Source of the DNA: Arenibacter echinorum
GTDB taxonomy: Bacteria; Bacteroidota; Bacteroidia; Flavobacteriales; Flavobacteriaceae
NCBI RefSeq assembly: GCF_003259375.1
Contig: NZ_QLLN01000008.1
Coordinates: 1 to 64,000 of the forward strand
DNA: 64,000 nucleotides
Direction: 5' to 3'
The notes under the pieces are model-generated. The model worked only from the letters and a program-made list of their open reading frames with translations. It did not search any database and had not been told where the DNA came from. Numbering within the stretch: the first letter of the stretch is position 1; every line of letters begins with the position of its first letter. This document shows, in pieces, positions 16,154 through 25,086 of this stretch. The position numbers and the translations under genes are program-made.

Positions 16154-16161
16154 ATAAATGA

Positions 16162-16614
16162 TTAAAACCAGCGACGAACCATTACGCAATACTTTTGATA
16201 CTCCTTCCCGAAAATATTCGTCAAAGCTTCCTCCTCGGGTATGATCTGATAAGTATTCATATAATAGACAAACCCGGCGGCCAATAGCGTATTAAATGCG
16301 TTTCCCAGATACAGTCCCCAGGTCAAAAGAAGTAGCAATAATGCCAAATACATAGGATTTCTGGAATATTGATAAAGGCCACCTGTAACCAATTTAGACG
16401 CTTTGGAAGGGACAAGTGGGTCTATACTGGTTTTTGATCCAAAAAATTGAAACAAAGTAACAACCCCGATTAATAATGCAAGAAAGAAAAGTAAATACAT
16501 TAAATAATTTCTACCAAAAAAATCAAAATAACCTACTGGCATGTATGTAGCCAATAGATACATAAATAAGGCAAAAATAAAAGTAACAACAAGGGGCGGG
16601 ATTTTTAACTTCAT
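16162..16614 (-). CDS. Isoprenylcysteine/phospholipid methyltransferase family protein
   Basis: A 150-residue membrane protein of the PEMT/ICMT superfamily. Four hydrophobic segments are visible (about 8-28, 35-62, 92-108 and 112-132). The SAM-binding signature GLYQYSRNPMYLALLLLLL is at residues 79-97, and the C-terminal acidic EEEAL followed by FGKEYQKYCVMVRRWF is typical. The methyl acceptor is unknown; in bacteria such proteins may methylate lipids or small hydrophobic molecules. Stand-alone gene downstream of the satD control region on the same strand. Confidence 0.88.
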   Translation of the reverse strand: MKLKIPPLVVTFIFALFMYLLATYMPVGYFDFFGRNYLMYLLFFLALLIGVVTLFQFFGSKTSIDPLVPSKASKLVTGGLYQYSRNPMYLALLLLLLTWGLYLGNAFNTLLAAGFVYYMNTYQIIPEEEALTNIFGKEYQKYCVMVRRWF

Positions 16615-16723
16615 AGAATATAATAAAATGATAAGGAAATAAAATTACTACTTTTAGACCTTTAATATTAATTTGCCCTTAAGATTATCAAGCCCGAACC
16701 AAAGAATAATAAAACTAAGTAAA

Positions 16724-17314
16724 ATGCAATTGGTATTTGCAACACACAACCCCAACAAACTAAAAGAAGTACAAATCCTATTTCCCAAAGAAATAGAACT
16801 ACTGTCTTTAGAGGACATTGGCTGCATGGATGAGATTCTTGAAACTGCAAATGATCTGGAAGGCAACGCAACCCTTAAAGCCAATTTTGTCACAGAAAAT
16901 TACGGTTATCCCTGTTTCGCAGACGATACCGGACTTTTAGTGGATGCCTTGGACGGAGCGCCAGGGGTATATTCTGCAAGATATGCCGGCGAACAAAAAA
17001 ACTCAGATGACAATATGGACAAATTATTGCTCCAATTGGATAACCAAACCAACAGGTCGGCGCATTTTAAAACCGTTATCGCCTTAAATCTTAACAATGA
17101 ACAATTTCTCTTCAAAGGAATTGTACAAGGCGATATAACAACCCAAAAAAAAGGTGCCAAAGGTTTTGGATACGACCCTATTTTTAAGCCCAATGGGTAT
17201 GACAAAACTTTTGCTGAATTACCTATTTCGATAAAAAACAAAATAAGCCATAGGGCCAAAGCCATTGAACAATTACTTGCATTTTTCAAAAACCAAACCC
17301 ATGTCAACAAATAA
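16724..17314 (+). CDS. rdgB: Non-canonical purine NTP diphosphatase (RdgB/HAM1)
   Basis: A 196-residue house-cleaning enzyme that hydrolyses XTP, ITP and dITP to monophosphates. I begin at MQLVFATHNPNK because THNPNK is the family's N-terminal substrate loop; the longer frame adds 17 unrelated residues. Also seen: CFADDTGLLVDALDGAPG, RYAGEQK, the GFGYDPIF block and SHRAKAI at the C-terminus. Its last 14 bases overlap the next gene, so the two are probably co-translated. Confidence 0.96.
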   Translation: MQLVFATHNPNKLKEVQILFPKEIELLSLEDIGCMDEILETANDLEGNATLKANFVTENYGYPCFADDTGLLVDALDGAPGVYSARYAGEQKNSDDNMDKLLLQLDNQTNRSAHFKTVIALNLNNEQFLFKGIVQGDITTQKKGAKGFGYDPIFKPNGYDKTFAELPISIKNKISHRAKAIEQLLAFFKNQTHVNK

Positions 17315-17945
17315 ATCCGAGGAAAAAACTACTACAACACCTAAAATATTGGATCGTACCGAGACCATAGGAGGAATACTGATTGCTGTATTCGCTGCTT
17401 TACTGGCCATAGCGGAACTTGTCAACAATAATCTGGAGGAGGAAATGATGATTGCCCACAGCCAATTCGTAAACTACTCCAATTGGTACCAATCTAAAAG
17501 TATAAAACAAAGTTTAAAGGAAAGTGAACTGGATTATTTGAATGCCTTAACGGAAACAGGTATAATACCCGAGGATAAAACTAAAAATATTAAAACCAAA
17601 ATAGCCCAGACCAAAAGCATGGTATTAAAATACGAAGCTGAAAAAACTGAAATTCTAGTTGGATCATCCAATGTTCCCAGAGAACATTGGGCACAGGACC
17701 TTGATGGGGAAATGGGGAAAATTATAGGAATAAACGAATGGGAAAAACTCACCCAGGATTACGAAACAGCGACCAAGAAATTCGACTTGGGAAAATTATT
17801 GTTTCAAATATGTATCGTACTAGGGGCTGTTTGTATCATAATTCGTGATAACAAAAAATTACAGAAAAACTTTATTGTACTTATGTTGGCGTTCGGTGCC
17901 ATTGGAATTCTAATTTCCGCATACGGCTTTATCCTGGCTCCATAA
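17301..17945 (+). CDS. DUF4337-like membrane protein
   Basis: A 214-residue protein with one N-terminal membrane segment (residues about 21-40) and two C-terminal ones (about 160-177 and 186-210). Between them is a hydrophilic, helical region. The block after the first segment (HSQFVNYSNWYQSKSIKQSL) resembles the YYQAKSIK region of DUF4337 proteins, so I assign it there tentatively. I start at MSTNKSEEK, overlapping rdgB by 14 bases; the longer frame starting at 17265 would overlap more. Function unknown. Confidence 0.7.
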   Translation: MSTNKSEEKTTTTPKILDRTETIGGILIAVFAALLAIAELVNNNLEEEMMIAHSQFVNYSNWYQSKSIKQSLKESELDYLNALTETGIIPEDKTKNIKTKIAQTKSMVLKYEAEKTEILVGSSNVPREHWAQDLDGEMGKIIGINEWEKLTQDYETATKKFDLGKLLFQICIVLGAVCIIIRDNKKLQKNFIVLMLAFGAIGILISAYGFILAP

Positions 17946-17988
17946 AAACCGCTTTCAAAATAAAATATTTTAATTAAAAAATTAGCAG

Positions 17989-17996
17989 TACCTTTG
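17989..17996 (+). promoter_or_regulatory. Promoter -7 box of the DEAD-box helicase gene
   Basis: TACCTTTG is an exact match to TAnnTTTG. It predicts a start near 18003 and an untranslated leader of about 100 bases before the ATG at 18107. No TTG is seen at -33. Confidence 0.5.
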
Positions 17997-18058
17997 CCGC
18001 TTCAATTAACGCCGCTGGTATAGCATGTGTTGCGCTGAGTCTAAATAGGTTATAAAGA

Positions 18059-18100
18059 ATAATCGCTCTATGCAACATACATATTTGCGATTATTTAAAA
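18059..18100 (+). promoter_or_regulatory. Leader hairpin before the DEAD-box helicase
   Basis: AATAATCGC and GCGATTATT form a perfect 9-bp stem around a loop of about 20 bases. It ends roughly 10 bases before the start codon, inside the predicted leader. Position and stability suggest control of translation, for example by cold, but this is inferred. Confidence 0.45.
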
Positions 18101-18106
18101 CATATT

Positions 18107-19915
18107 ATGACAAAATTTGAAGCATTGGGGCTAAAGAAGTCCCTATTGGATGCTATTTCTGATTTAGGATTTGAATCGCCTTCAGAAGTACAAGAAAAAG
18201 CTATTCCGATCTTATTGGAAAGTGAAACCGATTTAGTTGCCCTAGCACAAACGGGTACCGGCAAAACTGCAGCATTTGGATTCCCACTAATTCAAAAAAT
18301 AGATAGCGAGAGTAGAACTACACAAGGTTTGATACTTTCTCCTACAAGGGAACTTTGTTTGCAAATCACCAACGAACTTACATTGTATTCCAAGTATGAA
18401 AAAGGGGTCAATGTTGTTGCAATCTATGGTGGTGCCAGTATTACCGATCAGGCCAGACAAATAAAAAGGGGTGCCCAAATAGTGGTAGCTACCCCAGGTA
18501 GAATGAAAGACATGATTGGTCGTGGCTTGGTGGATATCTCCAAAATTGATTACTGTATTCTTGATGAGGCCGATGAAATGTTGAATATGGGCTTTATGGA
18601 GGATATCAAAGATATTCTTTCCAACACTCCAAAAGAAAAGTCCACTTGGTTGTTTTCTGCAACCATGCCCAGAGAGGTAGCTGTTATAGCTAAAAAATTC
18701 ATGCACAGTCCGCAAGAAATTACGGTAGGAACAAAAAATTCAGGAGCAACTACGGTACAACACGAATACTACGTAGTAGGTGGTCGTGATCGTTATCCTG
18801 CACTAAAAAGACTAGCGGATACCAATCCTGACATATTTTCCGTTATTTTCTGTAGAACAAAAAGAGATACCCAAAAGGTAGCTGAAAAGTTGATCGAGGA
18901 TGGTTATAACGCTGGTGCACTTCACGGAGATCTAAGTCAAAACCAAAGGGATTTGGTGATGAATTCCTTCCGTAAGAAACAAATACAAATGTTGGTTGCT
19001 ACGGATGTAGCCGCCCGTGGTATTGATGTTGATGATATAACCCATGTAATCAATTACCAATTGCCAGATGAAATAGAAACCTATACACACCGTAGTGGAC
19101 GTACTGGAAGAGCTGGGAAATCAGGAATTTCCATGGTCATCATCACCAAAAGTGAATTTAGGAAAATCAAGGCCATCGAGAATAAAATTCAACAAGCTTT
19201 TATTTCCAAAAAAATTCCTACTGGAATGGAAATTTGTGAAATACAGCTTTACCATTTGGCCAATAAAATTAAGGATACAAAAATTAATGAGGAGGTAGAC
19301 AACTACCTACCTGCAATTAATGATGTACTTCAAGGTATAGATAGAGAAGAACTTATCAAAAAAATAATCTCGGTAGAATTTACCCGATTCTTTAATTACT
19401 ACAACAAAACCCAAGATTTAAATACCTCTGACTCCCGTGACCGGGGCGATCGCGAGGATAGAGGAAGATCCAGAGATGGTGATAGCCGAATTCCAGCGGA
19501 TGGCAATGTTAGATATTTCATCAATGTTGGAGAAAAGGATGGCTATGACTGGATGACTTTAAAGGATTTCTTAAGAGACACCGTTAATTTGGGCAAGGAT
19601 GATATTTTTAAGGTGGATGTAAAGGACAGTTTTTCGTTCTTTAACACTGACGCATCCGCTACAGAAGCAATTTTAAAGACATTTACCGAATTTAAGGTTG
19701 ATGGACGATTTGTTAACGTAGAAGTGTCAAAAAGTCCAGGAGGCGGCGGTGGAGGCGGCCGAGGAAGACGTGACAGAAGCCGAAGTGGCGGCGGAAGGGA
19801 TTTCAGGGACAATGATAGAAACAAAGGAAGAAGAAGAGACAGAAGTGACTCCAAAGGAAGCTCTGCTAGTAGTTCTGGTAAAAGGAGAACGAAAAGAAAA
19901 AGTGATTCCTATTAG
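18107..19915 (+). CDS. DEAD-box ATP-dependent RNA helicase (CsdA/DeaD type)
   Basis: A 602-residue RNA helicase. The core shows the Q motif (F4...GFESPSEVQEKAIP), motif I AQTGTGKTAA, Ia PTRELCLQ, II DEADEM, III SAT and VI HRSGRTGRAG. A DbpA-type RNA-binding domain follows at about residues 460-545 (GNVRYFINVGEKDGYDWM). The last 55 residues are a Gly/Arg/Ser-rich tail with a run of seven Gly, which binds RNA non-specifically. Such enzymes remodel rRNA and mRNA, often under cold shock. It has a structured leader and a strong TTCG-loop terminator. Confidence 0.95.
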   Translation: MTKFEALGLKKSLLDAISDLGFESPSEVQEKAIPILLESETDLVALAQTGTGKTAAFGFPLIQKIDSESRTTQGLILSPTRELCLQITNELTLYSKYEKGVNVVAIYGGASITDQARQIKRGAQIVVATPGRMKDMIGRGLVDISKIDYCILDEADEMLNMGFMEDIKDILSNTPKEKSTWLFSATMPREVAVIAKKFMHSPQEITVGTKNSGATTVQHEYYVVGGRDRYPALKRLADTNPDIFSVIFCRTKRDTQKVAEKLIEDGYNAGALHGDLSQNQRDLVMNSFRKKQIQMLVATDVAARGIDVDDITHVINYQLPDEIETYTHRSGRTGRAGKSGISMVIITKSEFRKIKAIENKIQQAFISKKIPTGMEICEIQLYHLANKIKDTKINEEVDNYLPAINDVLQGIDREELIKKIISVEFTRFFNYYNKTQDLNTSDSRDRGDREDRGRSRDGDSRIPADGNVRYFINVGEKDGYDWMTLKDFLRDTVNLGKDDIFKVDVKDSFSFFNTDASATEAILKTFTEFKVDGRFVNVEVSKSPGGGGGGGRGRRDRSRSGGGRDFRDNDRNKGRRRDRSDSKGSSASSSGKRRTKRKSDSY

Positions 19916-19927
19916 TTAATTCTATAT

Positions 19928-19957
19928 TAAAAAAATACGCTTCGGCGTATTTTTTTA
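19928..19957 (+). terminator. Terminator with TTCG tetraloop
   Basis: AATACGC-TTCG-GCGTATT flanked by A and T runs, directly after the helicase stop codon. Confidence 0.9.
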
Positions 19958-19992
19958 GTTAGTTTACCAATTATAATCATCCAAATTATTTA

Positions 19993-20772
19993 ATGAAAAA
20001 TTATTTACTGGCCCTATCAATCTTATTTATCTCTTTTGGATATTCTCAAGTGGACAAAAATGACGAAGAGGTAAAACAATTAAAAGCGGTTGTCCAAAAT
20101 GCCCAAACCGACCAGCCAATGGAAAGTGTTCATGTCGTAAATCTTAACGAAGTGGTGGGCACAATTACCAATGAAAAAGGAGAGTTCAGTATTCCTGCTA
20201 AGGTGAATGACACCCTATATATTACTTTTTTGGGTTTTAAATCCCAAAAAGTCAGGGTTACCAATGATATGTTCAAATTTAAGGATACAAAAATTTCCCT
20301 TACGGAATTGGCATATGCACTAGAAGAAGTAATCGTTAGACCCTACTCCCTCACAGGCTATTTGGAAATTGATGTCAAGAACTTACCCCTGAACAACGCT
20401 TTTCAATATAGTATTTCTGGTTTGTCCGTAGGTTATGAAGCCGGGAGCAAGAACCCAAGTGCGGTCACCAAGGTTTTGGGAGCCATACTTAACCCTGCAG
20501 ATTTGTTGAGAAATTTATTCGGAAAAAAACCCAACCAAATGCGTAAACTACGCCAAATGAAGGAAGACGATCAAATTAGGGATCTTTTGGCTTCCAAATT
20601 TGACAGGGAAACTTTGACCGAGCTACTGCAATTGGAAAAGGTAGATATTGAGGACATCCTTAATAATTGTAACTACTCCAAATCCTTTATTACTACCGCC
20701 AATGACTTACAGATCTTGGATGCCATAAGTAGCTGTTACGAAGAATACAAGGTCCTAAATAGGAAAAAATAG
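19993..20772 (+). CDS. Secreted CarboxypepD_reg-like domain protein
   Basis: A 259-residue exported protein. Signal peptide at residues 1-18 (cut near FGYSQ). Residues about 30-105 form a carboxypeptidase-regulatory-like beta-sandwich (VVQNAQTDQPMESVHVVNLN, GEFSIPAKVNDTLYITFLGF), the same domain that precedes many SusC/TonB receptors, then LEEVIVRPY. The C-terminal 120 residues are helical and charged with no family I recognise. It lacks any beta-barrel, so it is not a receptor. Likely periplasmic or surface-linked; function unknown. Confidence 0.85.
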   Translation: MKNYLLALSILFISFGYSQVDKNDEEVKQLKAVVQNAQTDQPMESVHVVNLNEVVGTITNEKGEFSIPAKVNDTLYITFLGFKSQKVRVTNDMFKFKDTKISLTELAYALEEVIVRPYSLTGYLEIDVKNLPLNNAFQYSISGLSVGYEAGSKNPSAVTKVLGAILNPADLLRNLFGKKPNQMRKLRQMKEDDQIRDLLASKFDRETLTELLQLEKVDIEDILNNCNYSKSFITTANDLQILDAISSCYEEYKVLNRKK

Positions 20773-20916
20773 ACCCGTACCTTAGCATCGCTATAAGCGA
20801 GGCTCATCTTTATTCTTTTAAATCAATATTTTTGATTCTCGCCCCCATTGCGTTTCGCTTAAAATAAATTTTCTTTTACCGACATCATTTTATAGCTTTA
20901 AGCAAAATAGATGCTA

Positions 20917-22611
20917 ATGAAAAAGGGACTTCTTCTTGCCGCGCTTTTATTGTTTTTTTTATCCTGCAAAGAGAATAAAAATGAAGTGGTAAAAGAAAGC
21001 GGTTCCATTGCAGAGCTGCCACAAAAAAAGGAAGTGAAATCACCTTTTTTCTGGAATGCCGCCAACATTTATTTTTTACTTACAGACCGTTTTAACAATG
21101 GGGACACTTTAAACGATATTAGCCTAAACAGAACCAAGGAAACTGCTGTATTAAGGGGCTTTATGGGAGGTGATATCCAAGGAATAACCCAAAAAATAAA
21201 TGATGGCTATTTTACCGATTTGGGTATTAATGCCATTTGGTTTAGCCCTATAGTTGAGCAAATCCATGACATTGTAGACGAAGGTACAGGTAGCACATAC
21301 GGATATCATGGATATTGGGCCAAGGATTGGACAACTCTGGACCCCAATTTTGGAACAAAAAAAGAACTGGAAATACTTGTTAAGACAGCGCATAAAAATG
21401 GTATCAGAATCCTGATGGATATTGTACTCAACCACACGGGACCGGTGACGAACTTAGACCCTGTTTGGCCAAAAGAATGGGTACGCACTGGACCGATATG
21501 TGAAAACACAAATTATGAAACAACAACCAATTGTACCCTAGTGAAGAACTTGCCCGATATAATAACGGAATCTGACGAGGCCGTTGAACTTCCAGATGCC
21601 CTATTGGCTAAATGGAAGGAAGAAGGGCGACTAAGCAACGAACTGGACGAACTACAAGTTTTTTTTGATCGTACCAAATACCCCAGGGCACCGCGGTTTT
21701 ATATTATTAAATGGCTTACAGACTATGTAAACGATTTGGGAATAGACGGTTTTAGGGTAGATACGGCTAAACATGTGGACGAAAAAACATGGAAGGAATT
21801 ATACAGTGAAGCCTCCTATGCCTTTAATACTTGGAAAAGAAAGCATCCGGAAGAGGTCCTGGACGACAATTCCTTTTTTATGGTCGGAGAAGTATACGGT
21901 TATGAAATATCCAGTGGTCGTGAATACAATTTTGGGGACAAAAAAGTAGATTATTTTGACAATGGGTTCCACAGTCTGATCAATTTTGAATTAAAGGATG
22001 ATGCCAACAAGGACTATGAAGCTATTTTTAGCAAATATAACGACCTACTGTTTACTGCATTGGAAGGAAAAAGTGTGGTTAATTACCTTACTTCACACGA
22101 TGACCTAAACCCCTTTGACAAGGAGAGAAAAAACCCGTATCACGCAGCAAATGTATTATTACTTACCCCTGGTGCCTCCCAAATTTATTATGGGGACGAG
22201 TCTGTACGCAGTTTAACCATTGAAGGCACCCAGGGTGATGCTACCCTTAGATCTTTTATGAACTGGGGGGAGTTGGACAGTATTCCATTTAATCAGAAAA
22301 TATTGGGCTATTGGCAAAAACTGGGAAAATTTAGAAACGATCATCCCGCAATAGGAGCTGGAAAACACCAAAGGCTCTCCAAAAGCCCGTATGTCTTTGG
22401 CAGAACCTTTCTGAATGGGGATTTTAGGGATAAGGTCGTAGTTGGCTTAAAACTACCCTTGGGCAAAAAATTCCTATGGGTAAAAGGCTTTTTCGGTGAT
22501 GGAACAAAACTATACGATGCATTTTCCGAAACCATTGTTACAGTAGAAAATGGCAAAGTATTCCTGGAAAATAACTTTGATATTGCACTATTGGAATTAG
22601 TCAAGAATTAA
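20917..22611 (+). CDS. GH13 alpha-amylase family lipoprotein
   Basis: A glycoside hydrolase family 13 enzyme of about 564 residues, anchored as a lipoprotein (MKKGLLLAALLLFFLSC; an ATG two codons upstream is equally possible). The barrel begins NIYFLLTDRFNNGD. Catalytic residues are visible: nucleophile Asp in GFRVDTAKHVD, acid/base Glu in MVGEVYGYE and the third Asp in YLTSHDD; MDIVLNHTG is conserved region I. It should cleave alpha-1,4 glucans such as starch or maltodextrin at the cell envelope. There are no SusC/SusD or regulator genes beside it, so it is not in a typical polysaccharide-utilisation locus. Confidence 0.93.
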   Translation: MKKGLLLAALLLFFLSCKENKNEVVKESGSIAELPQKKEVKSPFFWNAANIYFLLTDRFNNGDTLNDISLNRTKETAVLRGFMGGDIQGITQKINDGYFTDLGINAIWFSPIVEQIHDIVDEGTGSTYGYHGYWAKDWTTLDPNFGTKKELEILVKTAHKNGIRILMDIVLNHTGPVTNLDPVWPKEWVRTGPICENTNYETTTNCTLVKNLPDIITESDEAVELPDALLAKWKEEGRLSNELDELQVFFDRTKYPRAPRFYIIKWLTDYVNDLGIDGFRVDTAKHVDEKTWKELYSEASYAFNTWKRKHPEEVLDDNSFFMVGEVYGYEISSGREYNFGDKKVDYFDNGFHSLINFELKDDANKDYEAIFSKYNDLLFTALEGKSVVNYLTSHDDLNPFDKERKNPYHAANVLLLTPGASQIYYGDESVRSLTIEGTQGDATLRSFMNWGELDSIPFNQKILGYWQKLGKFRNDHPAIGAGKHQRLSKSPYVFGRTFLNGDFRDKVVVGLKLPLGKKFLWVKGFFGDGTKLYDAFSETIVTVENGKVFLENNFDIALLELVKN

Positions 22612-22751
22612 GGGACAAGATGACCCTTACATTCTCCCTATGATCTTTAATGGTAACAATTTAACTTTTTGACAAGACTATTTCTAAATATGTTTCCTAA
22701 TTTCGTGCACTTCCTTATTTAATGCTAAAAAATGTTTCCAACAGATATTAA

Positions 22752-23567
22752 ATGAAATTGAATAGAAGGCAATTTGTCCTAAAATTGGTTTTGGGGTCCA
22801 TTAGTTTTGTTATACTTGATTCTTTCTGGTTGGAGACCAATTTTATAGAGTGGACGGAGCACGACATTTCTGAATCGGAATCCAACAAAATCAAAGCCAT
22901 TCACCTAACCGACCTGCATTTGCGCGGTATAAAATCGGTACATAAATCCATTGCGGACCGAATTAACAAGGAGCGGCCGGACGTCATCTTTTTCACAGGG
23001 GATTCTATAGAGCGGAACAAAAACTTAACTGTTTTGGAGGATTTTTTAAGCCTATTAAATGCTCATATTCCCAAAATAGCTATTTTGGGTAATAAGGAAT
23101 ATTCAGGCCGAATAGATTTGCAACAATTAAAAAGCACCTATGGGAGATATAATGGGAAAATACTGGTGAACGAATCACTCATTTTTGAAACCGAAGATAG
23201 AAAAATCAACATATTGGGTATTGATGATTTTGTTTGTGGGTACCCAGACTTTACTAAATCTGCCCAAAATATAGATTCATCCTTAACTACAGTAATACTT
23301 AATCATTGTCCTATCTATAGGGAAGAAATTGATCAAATAAGTACATCTCTAAATATAAAACCCAACCTAATATTATCCGGGCATACGCACGGAGGGCAGA
23401 TAACATTTTTTGGAAAGCCCTTTTTTACGCCATTCGGGAGTGGAAATTATGTTAAAGGCTGGTACAACAATGAAATTTCAAAAATGTACGTATCTAAAGG
23501 AGTTGGAACTACTATTTATCCTATACGCTTTGGAGCCAGGGCTGAGGCAAGTATTTTCTACATCTAG
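22752..23567 (+). CDS. Calcineurin-like metallophosphoesterase
   Basis: A 271-residue phosphoesterase with an N-terminal membrane anchor (residues about 7-26). Metal-site motifs are seen: HLTDLHLRG, FTGDSIE, ILNHCPI and LSGHTHGGQ. The fourth motif, normally GNHE/D, reads LGNKEY, so the catalytic-acid His is replaced by Lys. The group resembles YkuE/YaeI-type phosphodiesterases acting at the membrane, for example on lipid-linked substrates; with the altered motif the activity is uncertain. Confidence 0.88.
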   Translation: MKLNRRQFVLKLVLGSISFVILDSFWLETNFIEWTEHDISESESNKIKAIHLTDLHLRGIKSVHKSIADRINKERPDVIFFTGDSIERNKNLTVLEDFLSLLNAHIPKIAILGNKEYSGRIDLQQLKSTYGRYNGKILVNESLIFETEDRKINILGIDDFVCGYPDFTKSAQNIDSSLTTVILNHCPIYREEIDQISTSLNIKPNLILSGHTHGGQITFFGKPFFTPFGSGNYVKGWYNNEISKMYVSKGVGTTIYPIRFGARAEASIFYI

Positions 23568-23570
23568 ATA

Positions 23571-23722
23571 CTAATTTTGTGAATGCGTCGCTATTCTGTT
23601 GGCTTCCGTTTGCTTTACCACAGCCATAAACCCATGGCCCTCCCCTATCTCTTTCCTAAAGTGCAAAATAATGCCTAGGTGAACTCCACACTATTCAACT
23701 CCTTGGACAAACCTTTACATCA
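23571..23722 (-). pseudogene. Possible gene remnant with in-frame stops
   Basis: On the minus strand one frame reads CKGLSKELNSVEFT, stop, GIILHFRKEIGEGHGFMAVV, then KQTEANRIATHSQN and a stop at 23571. It looks like protein but has no start codon and contains an internal TAG and an upstream TGA. I do not recognise the family. It may be the worn-out end of a gene, or chance. Confidence 0.25.
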
Positions 23723-23794
23723 AAAATACAATAACTATCTGTTCCAAGTTGGTCATTGGAATTTTGAACTAACCATATTACTTTCGTGACTTAG

Positions 23795-24322
23795 TTATTT
23801 TTCCAGTATCGATTTTAAATTTCGCAGTCCCGCCTCAAAATCCTTACCAACGGCTTTATCCATGTTCATAAACAACATAATGATAGTCATTGGAAACTTG
23901 CTCTCTCCCTTAAATCCCCAGGTAACCTTCGTTTTTCCATTTCCCAGTTCCACGAGATCCAAATAACTATCGGAGGTTGACTTAAAGGGCTTCATGAACC
24001 GAAGTTCCCCTTCAACTCTTTTACCTTCAACTATCTTTGTTATTTCCTGCTCACCCTCACCCACATCCTTGTTACCGTTCCAATAACTTATGGCCCCCAC
24101 CTCGCCATCAACACCTGTGAATTTCTTTTCCATGTTGGGGTCTTTTATGGCCCAAGGAGACCACTCCTGCTGTTTCTTTAAATATTTTATATTATCAAAG
24201 ACTTCAGCCTTTGGTTTGGAAATTTCTATGGATCGGGAAACATCATAGCTTTTGGGAGCTATTAGGGCCAGAACGACAATCAATATAATAATCCCTATAA
24301 TTATATAAAGTAATATGGCCAT
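23795..24322 (-). CDS. SRPBCC family protein, membrane-anchored
   Basis: A 175-residue protein with an N-terminal membrane segment (residues 3-22) followed by an SRPBCC/polyketide-cyclase-like domain. Typical strands are SYDVSRSIEISKPKAEVFDNI and TKVTWGFKGESKFPMTIIM, ending DFEAGLRNLKSILEK. The fold makes a hydrophobic cavity for lipids or other ligands; the ligand is unknown. Single gene between the putative remnant and the TrmH gene. Confidence 0.88.
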   Translation of the reverse strand: MAILLYIIIGIIILIVVLALIAPKSYDVSRSIEISKPKAEVFDNIKYLKKQQEWSPWAIKDPNMEKKFTGVDGEVGAISYWNGNKDVGEGEQEITKIVEGKRVEGELRFMKPFKSTSDSYLDLVELGNGKTKVTWGFKGESKFPMTIIMLFMNMDKAVGKDFEAGLRNLKSILEK

Positions 24323-24368
24323 GAGCTTTTAGGTGTTGGTTAGTCCTGTACTAAATATACTAAAAATA

Positions 24369-25025
24369 TCATTTTGTTCCATGAAATCTGGCCAAAACAT
24401 CATTCAAACTCCGTACAGATTTCTTGGTCCAATCCAATCTTTTTTCCAGTTTCTCATTTTCGGTCAACCTCCAATTTATGTTCTCTTTGCGTAATTGGCT
24501 CGTTAAGGTATGCAAGATTATTGCGGCTGAAACGGAAATATTTAAACTTGCGGTAAACCCGACCATTGGTATTTTCAGGAAAGAATCTGCCTTTTCCAAC
24601 ACCTCTTTACTTAACCCGTCCCGCTCCGTTCCAAAAAATAGCGCTGTTTTACCATCAAACTTAAAACCAGTTAAGGAGCAATTATTTTCATGAGGGGTCG
24701 TGGCCACAATTTTATACCCTTGTTCCCTCAAAGTGTCTATACAATTCATCGTGGTATTGTATCTTTTTATATCAACCCATTGCTGGGCTCCCATGGCAAT
24801 ATCCTTGTCCAGTCGCTTGCCAAACTTGCTTTCTATAAGGTGGGCCTGCTGTACCCCAAAGACATCGCAGCTTCTTACCACAGCGCTGGTGTTGTGCATT
24901 TGGTAAACATCCTCTATAGCAACCGTTATATAATTTGTTCGATCTTCCAGAATATCCATGAAACGAGCTTTCCGCTCAGGGGTTATAAAACCTTCCAAAT
25001 AATCAAGCAGCTTCAGATCGACCAT
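24369..25025 (-). CDS. TrmH family tRNA/rRNA 2'-O-methyltransferase
   Basis: A 218-residue SPOUT (SpoU) methyltransferase. Motif 1 is in NYITVAIEDVYQMHNTSAVV, motif 2 is FGTERDGLS and motif 3 is IPMVGFTASLNISVSAAI, together forming the SAM-binding knot. The N-terminal PERKARFMDILEDR and C-terminal RLDWTKKSV segments are characteristic of TrmH, which makes Gm18 in tRNA, so that activity is most likely; other SpoU targets are possible. Divergent from the sirtuin gene, with 61 bases between. Confidence 0.93.
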   Translation of the reverse strand: MVDLKLLDYLEGFITPERKARFMDILEDRTNYITVAIEDVYQMHNTSAVVRSCDVFGVQQAHLIESKFGKRLDKDIAMGAQQWVDIKRYNTTMNCIDTLREQGYKIVATTPHENNCSLTGFKFDGKTALFFGTERDGLSKEVLEKADSFLKIPMVGFTASLNISVSAAIILHTLTSQLRKENINWRLTENEKLEKRLDWTKKSVRSLNDVLARFHGTK

Positions 25026-25086
25026 AATCCTAAGGTATTAAAAAAGAAATCGTTTAATTTTACAAATATTACTATATTCTATCACA

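Noticed and set aside
19543..19854. 103-codon minus-strand ORF rich in Leu, Ser and Pro
   Set aside because: It is antisense to the Gly/Arg-rich tail of the DEAD-box helicase; its composition simply mirrors that repeat.
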